A stretch of 64,000 bases of DNA from Pseudomonas sp. Q1-7 (lineage in GTDB: Bacteria; Pseudomonadota; Gammaproteobacteria; Pseudomonadales; Pseudomonadaceae). A model generated the notes under the pieces. That model saw only the letters and a program-made list of their open reading frames with translations. It did no database searches and was not told the DNA's origin. Below are positions 36,918 through 45,211 of this stretch, piece by piece; within the stretch, counting starts at the first letter, position 1; every line of letters starts with the position of its first letter. The DNA lies in NCBI RefSeq assembly GCF_028010285.1, contig NZ_CP116304.1, positions 4,480,501 through 4,544,500 on the forward strand. The letters are read 5' to 3'. The position numbers were made by a program, and so were the translations under genes.

Positions 36918-38240
36918 ATGTCCACCGCTACTCCCAAAGTCGGATTCGTCAGCCTGGGTTGCCCGAAGGCCACGGTCGATTCCGAACGCATCCTCACCCA
37001 ACTGCGCATGGAAGGTTACGAAATCGTGCCGACCTACCAGGATGCCGATGTAGTGGTGGTCAACACCTGCGGTTTCATCGACAGCGCCAAGGCCGAATCC
37101 CTGGACGCCATCGGCGAGGCCATCGCCGAGAACGGCAAGGTGATCGTCACCGGCTGCATGGGCGTCTCCGAAGACAGCATCCGCGACGTGCATCCGAGCG
37201 TGCTGGCGGTCACCGGCCCGCAGCAGTACGAGCAGGTGGTCAGCGCCGTGCATGAAGTGATTCCGCCGAAGGCCGACCACGACCCCTTCGTCGACCTGGT
37301 GCCGCCGCAAGGCATCAAGCTGACCCCGCGCCACTACGCCTACCTGAAGATTTCCGAAGGCTGCAACCACAGCTGCAGCTTCTGCATCATCCCCTCCATG
37401 CGCGGCAAGCTGGTCAGCCGGCCGGTGGGCGACGTACTTTCCGAGGCAGAGCGCCTGGTCAAGGCTGGCGTCAAGGAACTGCTGGTGATCTCCCAGGACA
37501 CCAGCGCCTACGGCGTCGACCTGAAATACAAGCTGGACTTCTGGAACGGCCAGCCGGTGAAGACCCGCATGCTGGAGCTGTGCGAAGCCCTCTCCGCCAT
37601 GGGCGTGTGGGTGCGCCTGCACTACGTCTACCCCTACCCCAATGTGGACGATGTGATCCCGCTGATGGCCGAGGGCAAGCTGCTGCCCTACCTGGACATC
37701 CCCTTCCAGCACGCCAGCCCGAAAGTGCTCAAGTCCATGAAGCGCCCGGCCTTCGAGGACAAGACCCTCGCCCGCATCAAGAAATGGCGCGAGATCTGCC
37801 CGGACCTGACCATCCGCTCCACGTTCATCGTCGGCTTCCCCGGCGAAACCGAGGAAGACTTCCAGTACCTGCTGGACTGGCTGAGCGAAGCCCAGCTGGA
37901 CCGCGTCGGCTGCTTCCAGTACTCGCCGGTGGACGGCGCCCCGGCCAATGACCTGGGCCTGGAGCCGGTGCCGGACGCAGTGAAGCAGGACCGCTGGGAG
38001 CGTTTCATGGCCCACCAGCAGGCCATCTCCGCCGCCCGCCTGCAGAAGAAGATTGGCCGCGAAATGGACGTGCTGATCGATGAAGTGGACGACGAAGGCG
38101 CCGTGGCCCGCTCCTGGGCGGACGCACCGGAGATCGACGGCAGCGTGTTCGTCGAGTCCACCAACGTCAAGCCAGGCGACAAGGTGCGCGTGCGCATAGT
38201 CGATGCCGACGAATACGACATGTGGGCCGAGCTGGTCTGA
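36918..38240 (+). CDS. rimO: Ribosomal protein S12 (aspartate-89) methylthiotransferase RimO
   Basis: 440 residues, radical-SAM enzyme with two iron-sulfur clusters. N-terminal UPF0004 domain with Cys in [14 protein letters not shown] and [10 protein letters not shown] and a third in TGCMGV; radical-SAM CxxxCxxC motif in [18 protein letters not shown]-terminal TRAM domain ([17 protein letters not shown]). It adds a methylthio group to Asp89 of S12. The opening [11 protein letters not shown] and 'CxxxCSFC' spacing match RimO rather than MiaB. Ends before a strong terminator. Confidence 0.96.
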   Translation: MSTATPKVGFVSLGCPKATVDSERILTQLRMEGYEIVPTYQDADVVVVNTCGFIDSAKAESLDAIGEAIAENGKVIVTGCMGVSEDSIRDVHPSVLAVTGPQQYEQVVSAVHEVIPPKADHDPFVDLVPPQGIKLTPRHYAYLKISEGCNHSCSFCIIPSMRGKLVSRPVGDVLSEAERLVKAGVKELLVISQDTSAYGVDLKYKLDFWNGQPVKTRMLELCEALSAMGVWVRLHYVYPYPNVDDVIPLMAEGKLLPYLDIPFQHASPKVLKSMKRPAFEDKTLARIKKWREICPDLTIRSTFIVGFPGETEEDFQYLLDWLSEAQLDRVGCFQYSPVDGAPANDLGLEPVPDAVKQDRWERFMAHQQAISAARLQKKIGREMDVLIDEVDDEGAVARSWADAPEIDGSVFVESTNVKPGDKVRVRIVDADEYDMWAELV

Positions 38241-38257
38241 GTCGATCGCCGAATGGA

Positions 38258-38288
38258 AGAGCCCCGCCGATGCGGGGCTTTTTCTTTT
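38258..38288 (+). terminator. Rho-independent terminator of rimO
   Basis: Stem AGCCCCGC / GCGGGGCT with loop CGAT followed by TTTTTCTTTT. Confidence 0.88.
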
Positions 38289-38323
38289 GCGGGCGAGCGG
38301 TTGGTCCGGAAATATCCAATCGC

Positions 38324-38361
38324 CGTAGGATGGGATGAACGCAGCGATCCGCATCACTGGA
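38324..38361 (+). repeat. Partial GTAGGATGGG-type repeat
   Basis: GTAGGATGGGATGAACGCAG followed by CGATCCGCATCAC is a single copy of a family of imperfect hairpin repeats common between pseudomonad genes. It occupies the leader of the DCC-protein gene up to its ribosome-binding site. Confidence 0.5.
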
Positions 38362-38367
38362 GCCCCC

Positions 38368-38718
38368 ATGCTCAAGGTCTTCTACGACGGCGCCTGCCCC
38401 CGCTGCATCGCCGACCGCCGCTGGTACGAATCCCTCCCCGGCGGCGCCGAAGGCGTGGAATGGGTCGATATCACCGGCCGTGACGCGGAACTTCGCGCCC
38501 GCGGCATCGACCCCTACCAGGCCCTCACCGAACTCCACGTGGAGGACGAAAGCGGCCGCATCCACCGCGAACTGGACGCCTACATCCTGCTCCTTTCCCG
38601 CGTGCCCCGGCTGGCGCCGCTGGCCTGGCTGATCGACCTGCCGCTGCTCAAACCGATCCTGTCGCGCCTCTACCGCCACTGGGTACTGCGTCGCCTGCGG
38701 CGGGACGGCAGGCTCTAG
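38368..38718 (+). CDS. DCC1-like thiol-disulfide oxidoreductase family protein (YuxK)
   Basis: 116 residues. The DxxCxxC motif of the DCC family is YDGACPRCIADRRWYE (residues 6-21), with a possible redox cysteine pair. The middle DITGRDAELRARGIDPYQAL and the C-terminal basic, hydrophobic helix are family-typical. Redox activity is presumed from fold rather than proven. The ATG at 38368 comes after GGAGCCCCC; upstream codons belong to the repeat. Followed 50 nt later by a GST gene, possibly one operon of thiol enzymes. Confidence 0.82.
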   Translation: MLKVFYDGACPRCIADRRWYESLPGGAEGVEWVDITGRDAELRARGIDPYQALTELHVEDESGRIHRELDAYILLLSRVPRLAPLAWLIDLPLLKPILSRLYRHWVLRRLRRDGRL

Positions 38719-38768
38719 CCGCAGGGTCTAGACTCGCTCCATCCACGGCACAAGAGCGGACCACAACA

Positions 38769-39410
38769 ATGACCAGCCAGAACCGCCAGATCACCCTCTA
38801 CCACTGCCCCTACACCCGCTCCACCGGCGCCCTGACCCTGCTGGAGGAACTTGGCGCCGACTACCGGCTGCATGTCATGAATATGCAGCTCGGTGAACAG
38901 CGCAAGCCGGAATTCCTTGCCATCAACCCCATGGGCAAGGTGCCTACCATCCTCCATGGCAAATCGGTCGTCACCGAGCAGGTGTCGGTCTACCTCTACC
39001 TCGCCGACCTCTATCCCGAAGCCGGACTGGCGCCGCCCCTGGGCGATCCGCTACGTGGCCCCTACCTGCGCTGGATGGTGTTCTACGGTTCCTGCTTCGA
39101 ACCGGCGGTGGTGGACCGGGTGCAGAAGCGCGAACCAGTTCCCGAGCAGCGCTCGCCCTACGGCGATTTCGACAGCGTGATGAACACCCTGGTCGGCCAG
39201 TTGAAGAACGGCCCCTGGCTGCTCGGCGAACAGTTCACTGCCGCCGACGTGCTGTGGGGCAGCGCACTGAACTGGACCACCCAGTTCGGCCTGATCCCGG
39301 AAGTACCGTCGATCAAGGCCTACATCGCCCGGTTCATCGAACGCCCGGCCTACCAGCGCGCCCTGGCCAAGGACGCCGAACTGGCCGCCGCCCAGGCTGC
39401 CCCGGCCTGA
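38769..39410 (+). CDS. Glutathione S-transferase family protein
   Basis: 213 residues. N-terminal thioredoxin-fold domain (TLYHCPYTRSTGALTLLEEL; cis-proline in GKVPTIL; EQVSVYLYLADLYPEAG binding the gamma-glutamyl group) and C-terminal all-helical domain (LLGEQFTAADVLWGSAL). The N-terminal HCPYTRS resembles beta/theta-like bacterial GSTs with Ser or Cys as catalytic residue. Substrate unknown. ATG preceded by a weak ribosome site (CAACA region), start supported by alignment to family N-termini. Confidence 0.88.
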   Translation: MTSQNRQITLYHCPYTRSTGALTLLEELGADYRLHVMNMQLGEQRKPEFLAINPMGKVPTILHGKSVVTEQVSVYLYLADLYPEAGLAPPLGDPLRGPYLRWMVFYGSCFEPAVVDRVQKREPVPEQRSPYGDFDSVMNTLVGQLKNGPWLLGEQFTAADVLWGSALNWTTQFGLIPEVPSIKAYIARFIERPAYQRALAKDAELAAAQAAPA

Positions 39411-39504
39411 CAATGCCACCGTATTCCCCGCCTCGATAATGCCCCCGCCCCGGTATCGCCGGGGCTAGGGTATGGGCCTTCCCAGGCCCACTTGCGAGGT
39501 TCCA

Positions 39505-40275
39505 ATGCATCCCTACTTCAGCCTTCAGGGTCGTACGGCCCTGGTCACCGGCGGCACTCGCGGCATCGGCCGCATGATCGCCCAGGGCTTTCTCGAAGCC
39601 GGCGCCAGGGTATTCATCTGCGCCCGTGACGCCGAGGCCTGCGAGGCCGCCGCCGTGGAACTCTCTGCCTTTGGCCAGTGCCAGGGCCTTGCCGCCGACC
39701 TCTCCAGCGAGGCTGGCGCCAGGGCTCTGGCGGAGATGCTGGAGCAGCACGTCGGCCAGCTCGACATCCTGGTGAACAATGCCGGCACCACCTGGGGAGC
39801 GCCCCTGGAAAGCTATCCGGTGAAAGGCTGGGAGAAGGTCATGCAACTCAACGTCACCTCGGTGTTCAGTTGCATCCAGCAAATGCTGCCGCTACTGCGC
39901 AAGGCCGGCAGCGAGGCCAACCCGGCTCGGGTGATCAATATCGGCTCGGTGGCCGGCATCACGTCCCACGGTGAGGAGGCCTACGCCTACGGCCCGAGCA
40001 AGGCGGCGCTGCACCAGCTGTCGCGCATGCTGGCGCGGGAACTGGTGGCCGAGCACATCAACGTCAATGTGATCGCCCCTGGCCGATTCCCCAGCAAGAT
40101 GACCCGCTTCATCGCCAGCGATCCCGAGGCCCTGGCCCGCGACACGGCGCTGATACCCATGAAACGCTGGGGCCGGGAAGAAGAAATGGCCGCGCTGGCC
40201 ATCAGCCTGGCCAGTACGGCAGGCGCCTACATGACCGGTGCCATCATTCCCATCGACGGCGGTTTCCACCTCTAA
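39505..40275 (+). CDS. rhlG: RhlG-like NADPH-dependent beta-ketoacyl reductase (SDR)
   Basis: 256 residues, short-chain dehydrogenase. Cofactor motif TGGTRGIGRMIAQGFLE, NNAG motif, catalytic Ser in INIGSVAGITSHGEE, and YAYGPSK (Tyr-x3-Lys). From MHPYFSLQGR to the C-terminal IIPIDGGFHL it matches the P. aeruginosa RhlG sequence I remember nearly throughout. RhlG was first linked to rhamnolipid or PHA precursor supply; that role is disputed, and no rhlAB genes are in the window. ATG at 39505 gives the RhlG N-terminus. Confidence 0.85.
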   Translation: MHPYFSLQGRTALVTGGTRGIGRMIAQGFLEAGARVFICARDAEACEAAAVELSAFGQCQGLAADLSSEAGARALAEMLEQHVGQLDILVNNAGTTWGAPLESYPVKGWEKVMQLNVTSVFSCIQQMLPLLRKAGSEANPARVINIGSVAGITSHGEEAYAYGPSKAALHQLSRMLARELVAEHINVNVIAPGRFPSKMTRFIASDPEALARDTALIPMKRWGREEEMAALAISLASTAGAYMTGAIIPIDGGFHL

Positions 40276-40339
40276 GGCATCCCTTGCGCAGCGCATGGGC
40301 CGGCGCTAGGGTAGCCGCGCACATCACCGGAACTCCCCC

Positions 40340-40525
40340 ATGCGCCCCACCCTTATCGCCCTCCTGCTCACCTTCGCCGCCCCGGCCTTCGCCGCGCCGG
40401 CGCCCTTCTTCATCTGGCAGAGCAAGCTGGATGGCGCACTGACCTGCGCCCAGACCAGCCCCGGCGACGGCTGGCTGCGTCTGGGCGGCGCCTTCCGCGA
40501 TGCCGGTTGCCGCGTACCCTACTGA
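40340..40525 (+). CDS. Small exported protein, 61 residues
   Basis: Signal peptide MRPTLIALLLTFAAPAFA with a clear AxA cleavage site, leaving a mature peptide of about 43 residues starting APAPFFIWQSKLDG and holding two cysteines (LTCAQTS and DAGCRVPY) that could form one disulfide. Located between rhlG and trmO with a 1-nt gap to trmO. No family name recognised; such short periplasmic proteins recur in pseudomonads. Confidence 0.65.
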   Translation: MRPTLIALLLTFAAPAFAAPAPFFIWQSKLDGALTCAQTSPGDGWLRLGGAFRDAGCRVPY

Positions 40526-40526
40526 C

Positions 40527-41219
40527 ATGCAGCACACCATTTCGCCGGTGGGCTACGTCCGTTCCTGCTTCAAGGAAAAATTCGCCATTCCCCGCCAACC
40601 GCACCTGGCCCCCGCCGCCCGTGGCGTGCTGGAGCTGGTCCCGCCCTTCGACAGCGGCGAAGCCGTGGCGGGGCTGGAGCAGGTCAGCCACGTCTGGCTG
40701 CTGTTCCTCTTCCACCAGGCCCTGGAAGACAAGCCGCGCCTGAAGGTGCGGCCGCCACGCCTGGGCGGCAACCAGTCCATCGGCGTGTTCGCCAGCCGTT
40801 CCACCCACCGCCCCAACGGCATCGGTCAGTCGGTGGTGAAGCTGGACAAGGTAGAGGCCGGGCGTCTCTGGCTGTCCGGCATCGACCTGCTGGATGGCAC
40901 GCCGGTCATCGACATCAAACCCTACGTGCCCTACGCCGACCGCCAGGACGGCGCGCTGAACGCCATCGCCGACGCCGCACCGGAGCTGATTCCGGTGGAC
41001 TGGGAACCGGCCGCCCTGCTCCAGGCCCGCGCGCACGGCCAGCGCCTGGGCGAACCCCTGGCCGAACTGGTGGAACAGTGCCTGGCCCAAGACCCTCGCC
41101 CGGCCTACCAGAAGCCCGAACCCGAACGCCGCTACGGCGCCCGCCTGTGGGACGTGGATGTGCGCTGGCACTACCCCGAGCCAGGACGCATCCGCGTGCT
41201 GGAGATCGCCCGGAGCTGA
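40527..41219 (+). CDS. trmO: tRNA (N6-threonylcarbamoyladenosine-37-N6)-methyltransferase TrmO
   Basis: 230 residues of the TsaA/YaeB (VirR) family; methylates t6A37 of certain tRNAs using SAM. The N-terminal beta-barrel has ISPVGYVRSCFKEKFAIPRQ, then HVWLLFLFHQ, SIGVFASRSTHRPNGIG and DIKPYVPYADR. The C-terminal 80 residues form the small second domain found in YaeB proteins. The ATG at 40527 is 1 nt after the stop of the small exported protein, so translation may be coupled. Confidence 0.9.
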   Translation: MQHTISPVGYVRSCFKEKFAIPRQPHLAPAARGVLELVPPFDSGEAVAGLEQVSHVWLLFLFHQALEDKPRLKVRPPRLGGNQSIGVFASRSTHRPNGIGQSVVKLDKVEAGRLWLSGIDLLDGTPVIDIKPYVPYADRQDGALNAIADAAPELIPVDWEPAALLQARAHGQRLGEPLAELVEQCLAQDPRPAYQKPEPERRYGARLWDVDVRWHYPEPGRIRVLEIARS

Positions 41220-41250
41220 GGTTTTCGGGTGGCTCCCACTATCACGGCGT

Positions 41251-41553
41251 TCAGCGGGAAGGGTTGAGCGCCAAAGCGTCCGCTTCGATGCAGTCCTGTT
41301 GCAGGATCAACGGCTCCAGCAACGGCCGGCTGGCGAGGAAATGCGCAGTGCGCATATGGGCCTCGAAAGCGGCCTCGTCGGTGTAGACCTCGTAGAGCCA
41401 AACCAGCTCGGGGTCGCTGCGGTCCTGCAGCACATCGAACACCAGGCAACCCGGCTCGTCGCGCACCGAGGCGGCGGCGTTGACAGCCATGGCGTCCATG
41501 AACGCCTCCAGGCTGCCGGGACGAAGGCGGGTCTTCAATAACAGACAGTACAC
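41251..41553 (-). CDS. Antibiotic biosynthesis monooxygenase (ABM)-domain protein
   Basis: 100 residues with GTG start at 41553, selected because AAAGGAGTTTCGC precedes it at ideal spacing; longer in-frame starts cross the divergent gene. The dimeric ferredoxin-like ABM fold is recognisable by SLEAFMDAMAVNAAASVRDE, PGCLVFDVLQD, ELVWLYEVYTDEAAFEAHM and RTAHF. Such proteins range from quinol oxygenases to LsrG isomerases, so the reaction is unassigned. It is divergent from a VOC-family gene, and a perfect TTGTATACAA palindrome lies between them. Confidence 0.82.
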   Translation of the reverse strand: MYCLLLKTRLRPGSLEAFMDAMAVNAAASVRDEPGCLVFDVLQDRSDPELVWLYEVYTDEAAFEAHMRTAHFLASRPLLEPLILQQDCIEADALALNPSR

Positions 41554-41587
41554 GCGAAACTCCTTTTGTCTTATATTCACGACAATA

Positions 41588-41597
41588 TTGTATACAA
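41588..41597. promoter_or_regulatory. Palindromic operator candidate TTGTATACAA
   Basis: Perfect 10-bp palindrome in the 60-bp gap between the ABM and VOC genes. TTGTATACAA matches the operator core often bound by GntR-family (FadR/VanR-type) repressors. It lies 16 nt before the VOC start codon and 34 nt before the ABM start codon, so one regulator could act on both. No GntR gene is adjacent. Confidence 0.5.
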
Positions 41598-41613
41598 CAA
41601 TGGAGATTCGCCA

Positions 41614-42027
41614 ATGTCCCAGCGTCCCGGCCGTCTCAACGGCCTGCGCCATATCGCCATCGTCGTCCCCAACCTGGAGGAGTGCGAGCGCTTCTATGTG
41701 GACGTACTGGGCATGGAAGTCCTCAACCGTGCCCATGAAGACCTGGTCTACCTCACCTGCGGCAATGACAACCTGTCCCTGGGCCGCGCCTTCGCCCCCA
41801 GCAGCGGCATACAAGCGGTGGACCACTATGGTTTCGTCGTGGACAGCCTGGAAGAGCTGGAGGCCTGGTACCGCTACCTCAAGGACAAGGGCGTGACCAT
41901 GCTCGACCGCCCCTTCGCCCATGGCGACGGCGCACACAGCTTCCACGTGCTGGACCCGGCCGGGAACAAGATTCAGCCGATCTACCATCCGGCCATCTCC
42001 GGGCAACGCTTCAGCTCGCCGGTGTAA
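41614..42027 (+). CDS. VOC-superfamily protein (glyoxalase/dioxygenase fold)
   Basis: 137 residues with RBS TGGAGATTCGCC before the ATG. Two beta-alpha-beta-beta-beta modules: RHIAIVVPNLEECERFYVDVLGMEV and DHYGFVVDSLEELEAWYRYL. Metal ligand candidates: His in RHIAIVV, His in VDHYGF, and a Glu or Asp position in the C-terminal FHVLDPAGNKIQPIYHP. The pattern is that of ring-cleaving dioxygenase or glyoxalase-like enzymes; the substrate is unknown. Its divergent ABM partner suggests small-molecule or quinone catabolism. Confidence 0.82.
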   Translation: MSQRPGRLNGLRHIAIVVPNLEECERFYVDVLGMEVLNRAHEDLVYLTCGNDNLSLGRAFAPSSGIQAVDHYGFVVDSLEELEAWYRYLKDKGVTMLDRPFAHGDGAHSFHVLDPAGNKIQPIYHPAISGQRFSSPV

Positions 42028-42039
42028 GGCCCCAGAAAC

Positions 42040-42067
42040 GACAAAGCCCGCCGATTGGCGGGCCTTG
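42040..42067. terminator. Terminator between the VOC gene and fpr
   Basis: Stem AAGCCCGCC / GGCGGGCCTT with loop GATT between convergent genes; short T run on the plus strand. Confidence 0.55.
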
Positions 42068-42083
42068 GTGAAGCGTCCAGCGC

Positions 42084-42863
42084 TTACTTCTCGACGAAGG
42101 CGCGCTCGATCAGGTAATCGCCCGGCTCACGCATGCGCGGAGAGATCTTCAGACCGAAGCTGTCGAGGACCTCGCTGGTCTCGTCGAGCATGCTCGGGCT
42201 GCCGCAGATCATGGCGCGGTCGTCCTGCGGGTTGATCGGCGGCAGGCCGATGTCCTCGAACAACTTGCCACTGCGCATCAGGTCGGTCAGACGGCCCTGG
42301 TTCTCGAAGGGTTCGCGGGTCACGGTGGGGTAGTAGATCAGCTTGTCCTTCACCGCCTCGCCGAAGAACTCGTTCTGCGGCAGGTGCTCGGTGATGAACT
42401 CGCGGTAGGCCACTTCGTTCACGTAGCGCACGCCGTGAACCAGGATCACCTTCTCGAAGCGCTCGTAGGTTTCCGGGTCCTGGATCACGCTCATGAAGGG
42501 TGCGAGGCCGGTGCCGGTGCTCAGCAGGTAGAGGTGCTTGCCGGGGTTCAGGTCATCGAGGACCAGGGTACCGGTGGGCTTCTTGCTGATGATGATCTCG
42601 TCGCCTTCCTTCAAGTGCTGCAGTTGGGAGGTCAGCGGACCGTCCGGCACCTTGATGCTGAAGAACTCCAGGTGCTCTTCCCAGTTCGGGCTGGCGATGG
42701 AATAGGCGCGCATCAGCGGACGGCCACTGGGTTGCTGCAGGCCGATCATGACGAACTGGCCGTTCTCGAAGCGCAGGCCCGGGTCGCGGGTGCACTTGAA
42801 GCTGAACAGCGTGTCGTTCCAGTGATGAACGCTGAGGATGCGCTCCGAGTTCATGTTGCTCAT
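42084..42863 (-). CDS. fpr: Ferredoxin/flavodoxin NADP reductase Fpr
   Basis: 259 residues. FAD site RAYSIASPNWEEHLEFFSIKV (RxYS motif), NADPH site STGTGLAPFMSVIQD, and C-terminal region AMICGSPSMLDE. Pseudomonas Fpr supplies electrons between NADPH and ferredoxin or bacterioferritin-associated ferredoxin and is induced by superoxide through FinR. Its divergent neighbour here is finR. The ATG at 42863 gives MSNMNSERILSVHHWND, the typical N-terminus. Signal lengths equal those in P. aeruginosa (258-259). Confidence 0.95.
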   Translation of the reverse strand: MSNMNSERILSVHHWNDTLFSFKCTRDPGLRFENGQFVMIGLQQPSGRPLMRAYSIASPNWEEHLEFFSIKVPDGPLTSQLQHLKEGDEIIISKKPTGTLVLDDLNPGKHLYLLSTGTGLAPFMSVIQDPETYERFEKVILVHGVRYVNEVAYREFITEHLPQNEFFGEAVKDKLIYYPTVTREPFENQGRLTDLMRSGKLFEDIGLPPINPQDDRAMICGSPSMLDETSEVLDSFGLKISPRMREPGDYLIERAFVEK

Positions 42864-42966
42864 TGGTGGGGGCTCCGAAAATTTTGAAATCGCCAGCGCC
42901 GCAGAAGAGGCACAATTGCGCGACATTGTATTGATAGCGACAATATCTGTTAACTGAATTATCAAG

Positions 42967-42986
42967 ATATAGGTTATCGGTTATAT
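42967..42986. promoter_or_regulatory. AT-rich dyad in the fpr-finR intergenic region
   Basis: ATATA-N10-TATAT dyad just before the finR start codon within a 127-bp AT-rich gap between divergent genes. LysR-type regulators bind T-N11-A dyads, so this is a candidate FinR site; it is not proven. Confidence 0.35.
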
Positions 42987-42990
42987 AGAT

Positions 42991-43917
42991 ATGCGATTTA
43001 CGCTACGCCAACTCCAGGTATTCGTCGCCGTTGCCCAGCAGGAGAGCGTTTCCCGTGCGGCCGCACAACTCTCCCTCTCGCAATCGGCAGCCAGTACGTC
43101 GCTGACCGAGCTGGAGCGCCAGTCCGGCTGCCAGTTGTTCGACCGTGCCGGCAAGCGTCTCAGCCTCAATGCCCTGGGTCGCCAATTGCTGCCCCAGGCG
43201 GTTGCCCTGCTGGATCAGGCCCGCGAGATCGAGGACCTGCTCAACGGCAAGACCGGCTTCGGTTCGCTGGACGTCGGCGCGACCCTGACCGTGGGCAACT
43301 ACCTCGCCACCCTGCTGATCGGCTCCTTCATGCAGGCTCACCCGGAATGCCAGGTGAGCCTGCATGTGCAAAACACGGCGAATATCGTCCAGCAGATCGC
43401 CCTGTACGAACTTGACCTGGGTCTAATCGAAGGTGATTGCCAGCATCCGGACATCGAGGTCCTGCCGTGGGTGGAAGACGAGCTGGTGGTGTTCTGCGCC
43501 CCACAGCACCCGCTCGCGGCGAAGGGCCAGGCGAGCCTGGAGGAGTTGAGCCGGGAAGCCTGGGTCCTGCGGGAACGCGGCTCGGGCACGCGGCTCACCT
43601 TCGATCAGGCCATGCGCCACCACCCCACGCCGTTGAACATCCGCCTGGAGCTGGAACATACCGAGGCGATCAAGCGGGCCGTGGAATCGGGCCTTGGCAT
43701 CAGTTGCATTTCGCGGCTGGCGCTGCGGGACGCCTTCCGCCGCGGCAGCCTGGTGCCGGTTGAAACCCCGGGGATCGACCTGCGCCGACAGTTCTATTTC
43801 ATCTGGCACCGGCAGAAATACCAGACCGCCGCCATGCGCGAGTTCCTCGATCAGTGCCGGGCACTGACCGCCGGGGTGAAACGCAGCGACGAGATCGTGC
43901 TGCCGCCGATCGCCTGA
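42991..43917 (+). CDS. finR: LysR-family transcriptional regulator FinR
   Basis: 308 residues. N-terminal winged helix-turn-helix (LRQLQVFVAVAQQESVSRAAAQ, SLSQSAASTSLTELERQSG) and C-terminal LysR substrate-binding domain (LDVGATLTVGNYLATLLIGS; EAIKRAVESGLGISCISRLA). FinR activates the divergent fpr gene under superoxide or oxidative stress in pseudomonads. Divergent arrangement with fpr and 127 nt between starts is the known pattern. ATG at 42991 gives the standard MRFTLRQLQVF start. Confidence 0.9.
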   Translation: MRFTLRQLQVFVAVAQQESVSRAAAQLSLSQSAASTSLTELERQSGCQLFDRAGKRLSLNALGRQLLPQAVALLDQAREIEDLLNGKTGFGSLDVGATLTVGNYLATLLIGSFMQAHPECQVSLHVQNTANIVQQIALYELDLGLIEGDCQHPDIEVLPWVEDELVVFCAPQHPLAAKGQASLEELSREAWVLRERGSGTRLTFDQAMRHHPTPLNIRLELEHTEAIKRAVESGLGISCISRLALRDAFRRGSLVPVETPGIDLRRQFYFIWHRQKYQTAAMREFLDQCRALTAGVKRSDEIVLPPIA

Positions 43918-43921
43918 GACC

Positions 43922-44287
43922 TCATCCGAGGAGGATGGTGGCCCAGACCGCCGTAATCAGGGCGAGCGCGGTGAACTGCGCCGCACTGCCCATGTCCTTG
44001 GCGTTCTTCGACAGCGGATGACGTTCGAGGGAGATGCGGTCGATGGCCGCTTCCACCGCCGAGTTCAACAGCTCGACGATCAACGCCAGCAAGCAGGCAC
44101 CGATCATCAAGGCCCGCTCGCCCCGGCTCACATCGAGAAAGAAAGACAGCGGAATCAGCACCGCATTGAGCAGTACCAGTTGGCGGAAAGCGGCTTCGCC
44201 GACGAAAGCGGCGCGCAGGCCGTCGAGGGAGTAGCCGGCGGCGTTGAGGACACGTTTGAGGCCCGTCTGGCCTTTGAATGGCGACAT
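43922..44287 (-). CDS. dgkA: Diacylglycerol kinase
   Basis: 121-residue inner-membrane enzyme with an N-terminal amphipathic helix and three transmembrane helices. The signature EVELLNSAVEAAIDRIS-like stretch (LIVELLNSAVEAAIDRIS) carries the catalytic Glu and the Asn/Asp residues of the family, followed by LSKNAKDMGSAAQFTAL. Phosphorylates diacylglycerol to phosphatidic acid, recycling the lipid made during osmoregulated glucan synthesis. The ATG at 44287 is used; upstream in-frame codons are not hydrophilic family sequence. It is 71 nt after the response-regulator gene. Confidence 0.93.
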   Translation of the reverse strand: MSPFKGQTGLKRVLNAAGYSLDGLRAAFVGEAAFRQLVLLNAVLIPLSFFLDVSRGERALMIGACLLALIVELLNSAVEAAIDRISLERHPLSKNAKDMGSAAQFTALALITAVWATILLG

Positions 44288-44358
44288 AGGAAGAAAGGTT
44301 GTTGAAAGGAGCGCGCAGCCTAATGCAACGCGCCTCAAAATTGCGTGAAATGGCCGAT

Positions 44359-45009
44359 TCAGGCCGAGGGAATCGATTCCATCTGTTGCAGCAGCAGCGC
44401 GGCCTGGGTGCGGGTACGCACATTGAGCTTGCGGAAGATGGCCGTCACGTGGGCCTTCACCGTGGCCTCGGAGACATGCAACTCGAAAGCGATCTGCTTG
44501 TTCAGCAGCCCTTCGCAGACCATGGTCAGCACGCGAAACTGCTGCGGGGTCAGACTGGCCAGGCCTTCACTTGCGGCCTTGGCTTCAGCGGACAGGGCCT
44601 GAGCCTCCTCCAACTGCGGTGGCCACCAGGCATCGCCGTCGAGCACCGCGCGCACGGCATCCTGGATGACCTCGAGCGGACTGGACTTGGGAATGAAGCC
44701 ACTGGCCCCGAACTCGCGGGAGCGGGCGACCACCGAGGCCTCCTCCTGGGCGGAGATCATCACCACCGGAATCTGCGGATACTGGCCACGCAGCAGCACC
44801 AGCCCGGAGAACCCATAGGCGCCGGGCATGTTCAGGTCGAGCAGGACCAGGTCCCAATCGGCACGCTCGGCGAGGCGGGTTTCGAGTTCGGCGATGCTCG
44901 CCGCCTCCGCCAGCCGCGCATCCGGTCCGAGGCCCAGGGCCAGGGCCTGCTGCAGCGCACTGCGAAACAGCGGATGGTCATCGGCAATGAGGATTTCGTA
45001 TGAGGCCAT
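44359..45009 (-). CDS. erdR: LuxR-type response regulator (ErdR-like)
   Basis: 216 residues. Receiver domain with acidic pair in ILIADDHPLF, phospho-acceptor Asp in LVLLDLNMPG (about residue 57) and Lys in FIPKSSP; C-terminal LuxR HTH (LTPQQFRVLTMVCEGLLNKQ; VSEATVKAHVTAIFRKLNV). The ATG at 45009 has AGGAC 7 nt before; an ATG two codons upstream is too near the ribosome site. The sequence and its place beside dgkA fit ErdR/CrbR-type regulators, which in Pseudomonas control ethanol oxidation or acetate use through acs. No cognate kinase gene is adjacent. Confidence 0.85.
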   Translation of the reverse strand: MASYEILIADDHPLFRSALQQALALGLGPDARLAEAASIAELETRLAERADWDLVLLDLNMPGAYGFSGLVLLRGQYPQIPVVMISAQEEASVVARSREFGASGFIPKSSPLEVIQDAVRAVLDGDAWWPPQLEEAQALSAEAKAASEGLASLTPQQFRVLTMVCEGLLNKQIAFELHVSEATVKAHVTAIFRKLNVRTRTQAALLLQQMESIPSA

Positions 45010-45211
45010 GGGCATGTCCTTTTTGTAATGGGCCCAGACACGCCTCGCCGGGGGTAGGGAGAGGCATTTCGGCACAACCGGATACGCTGGCCAGGCCCGA
45101 AGCTCGATACGGGCGGGCCGTAAAGCGGCGCCCAGAATGCCGACCCGCGTCGGGGTGGTCAAGTCGCGCGCTTTACGGCAAAGTTCCGGGCTTTTCCAGC
45201 CGAGATCCACC

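Noticed and set aside
39430-39470. Hairpin CCCCGG-TATCG-CCGGGG before rhlG as a terminator
   Set aside because: Short stem with no T run; no functional support.
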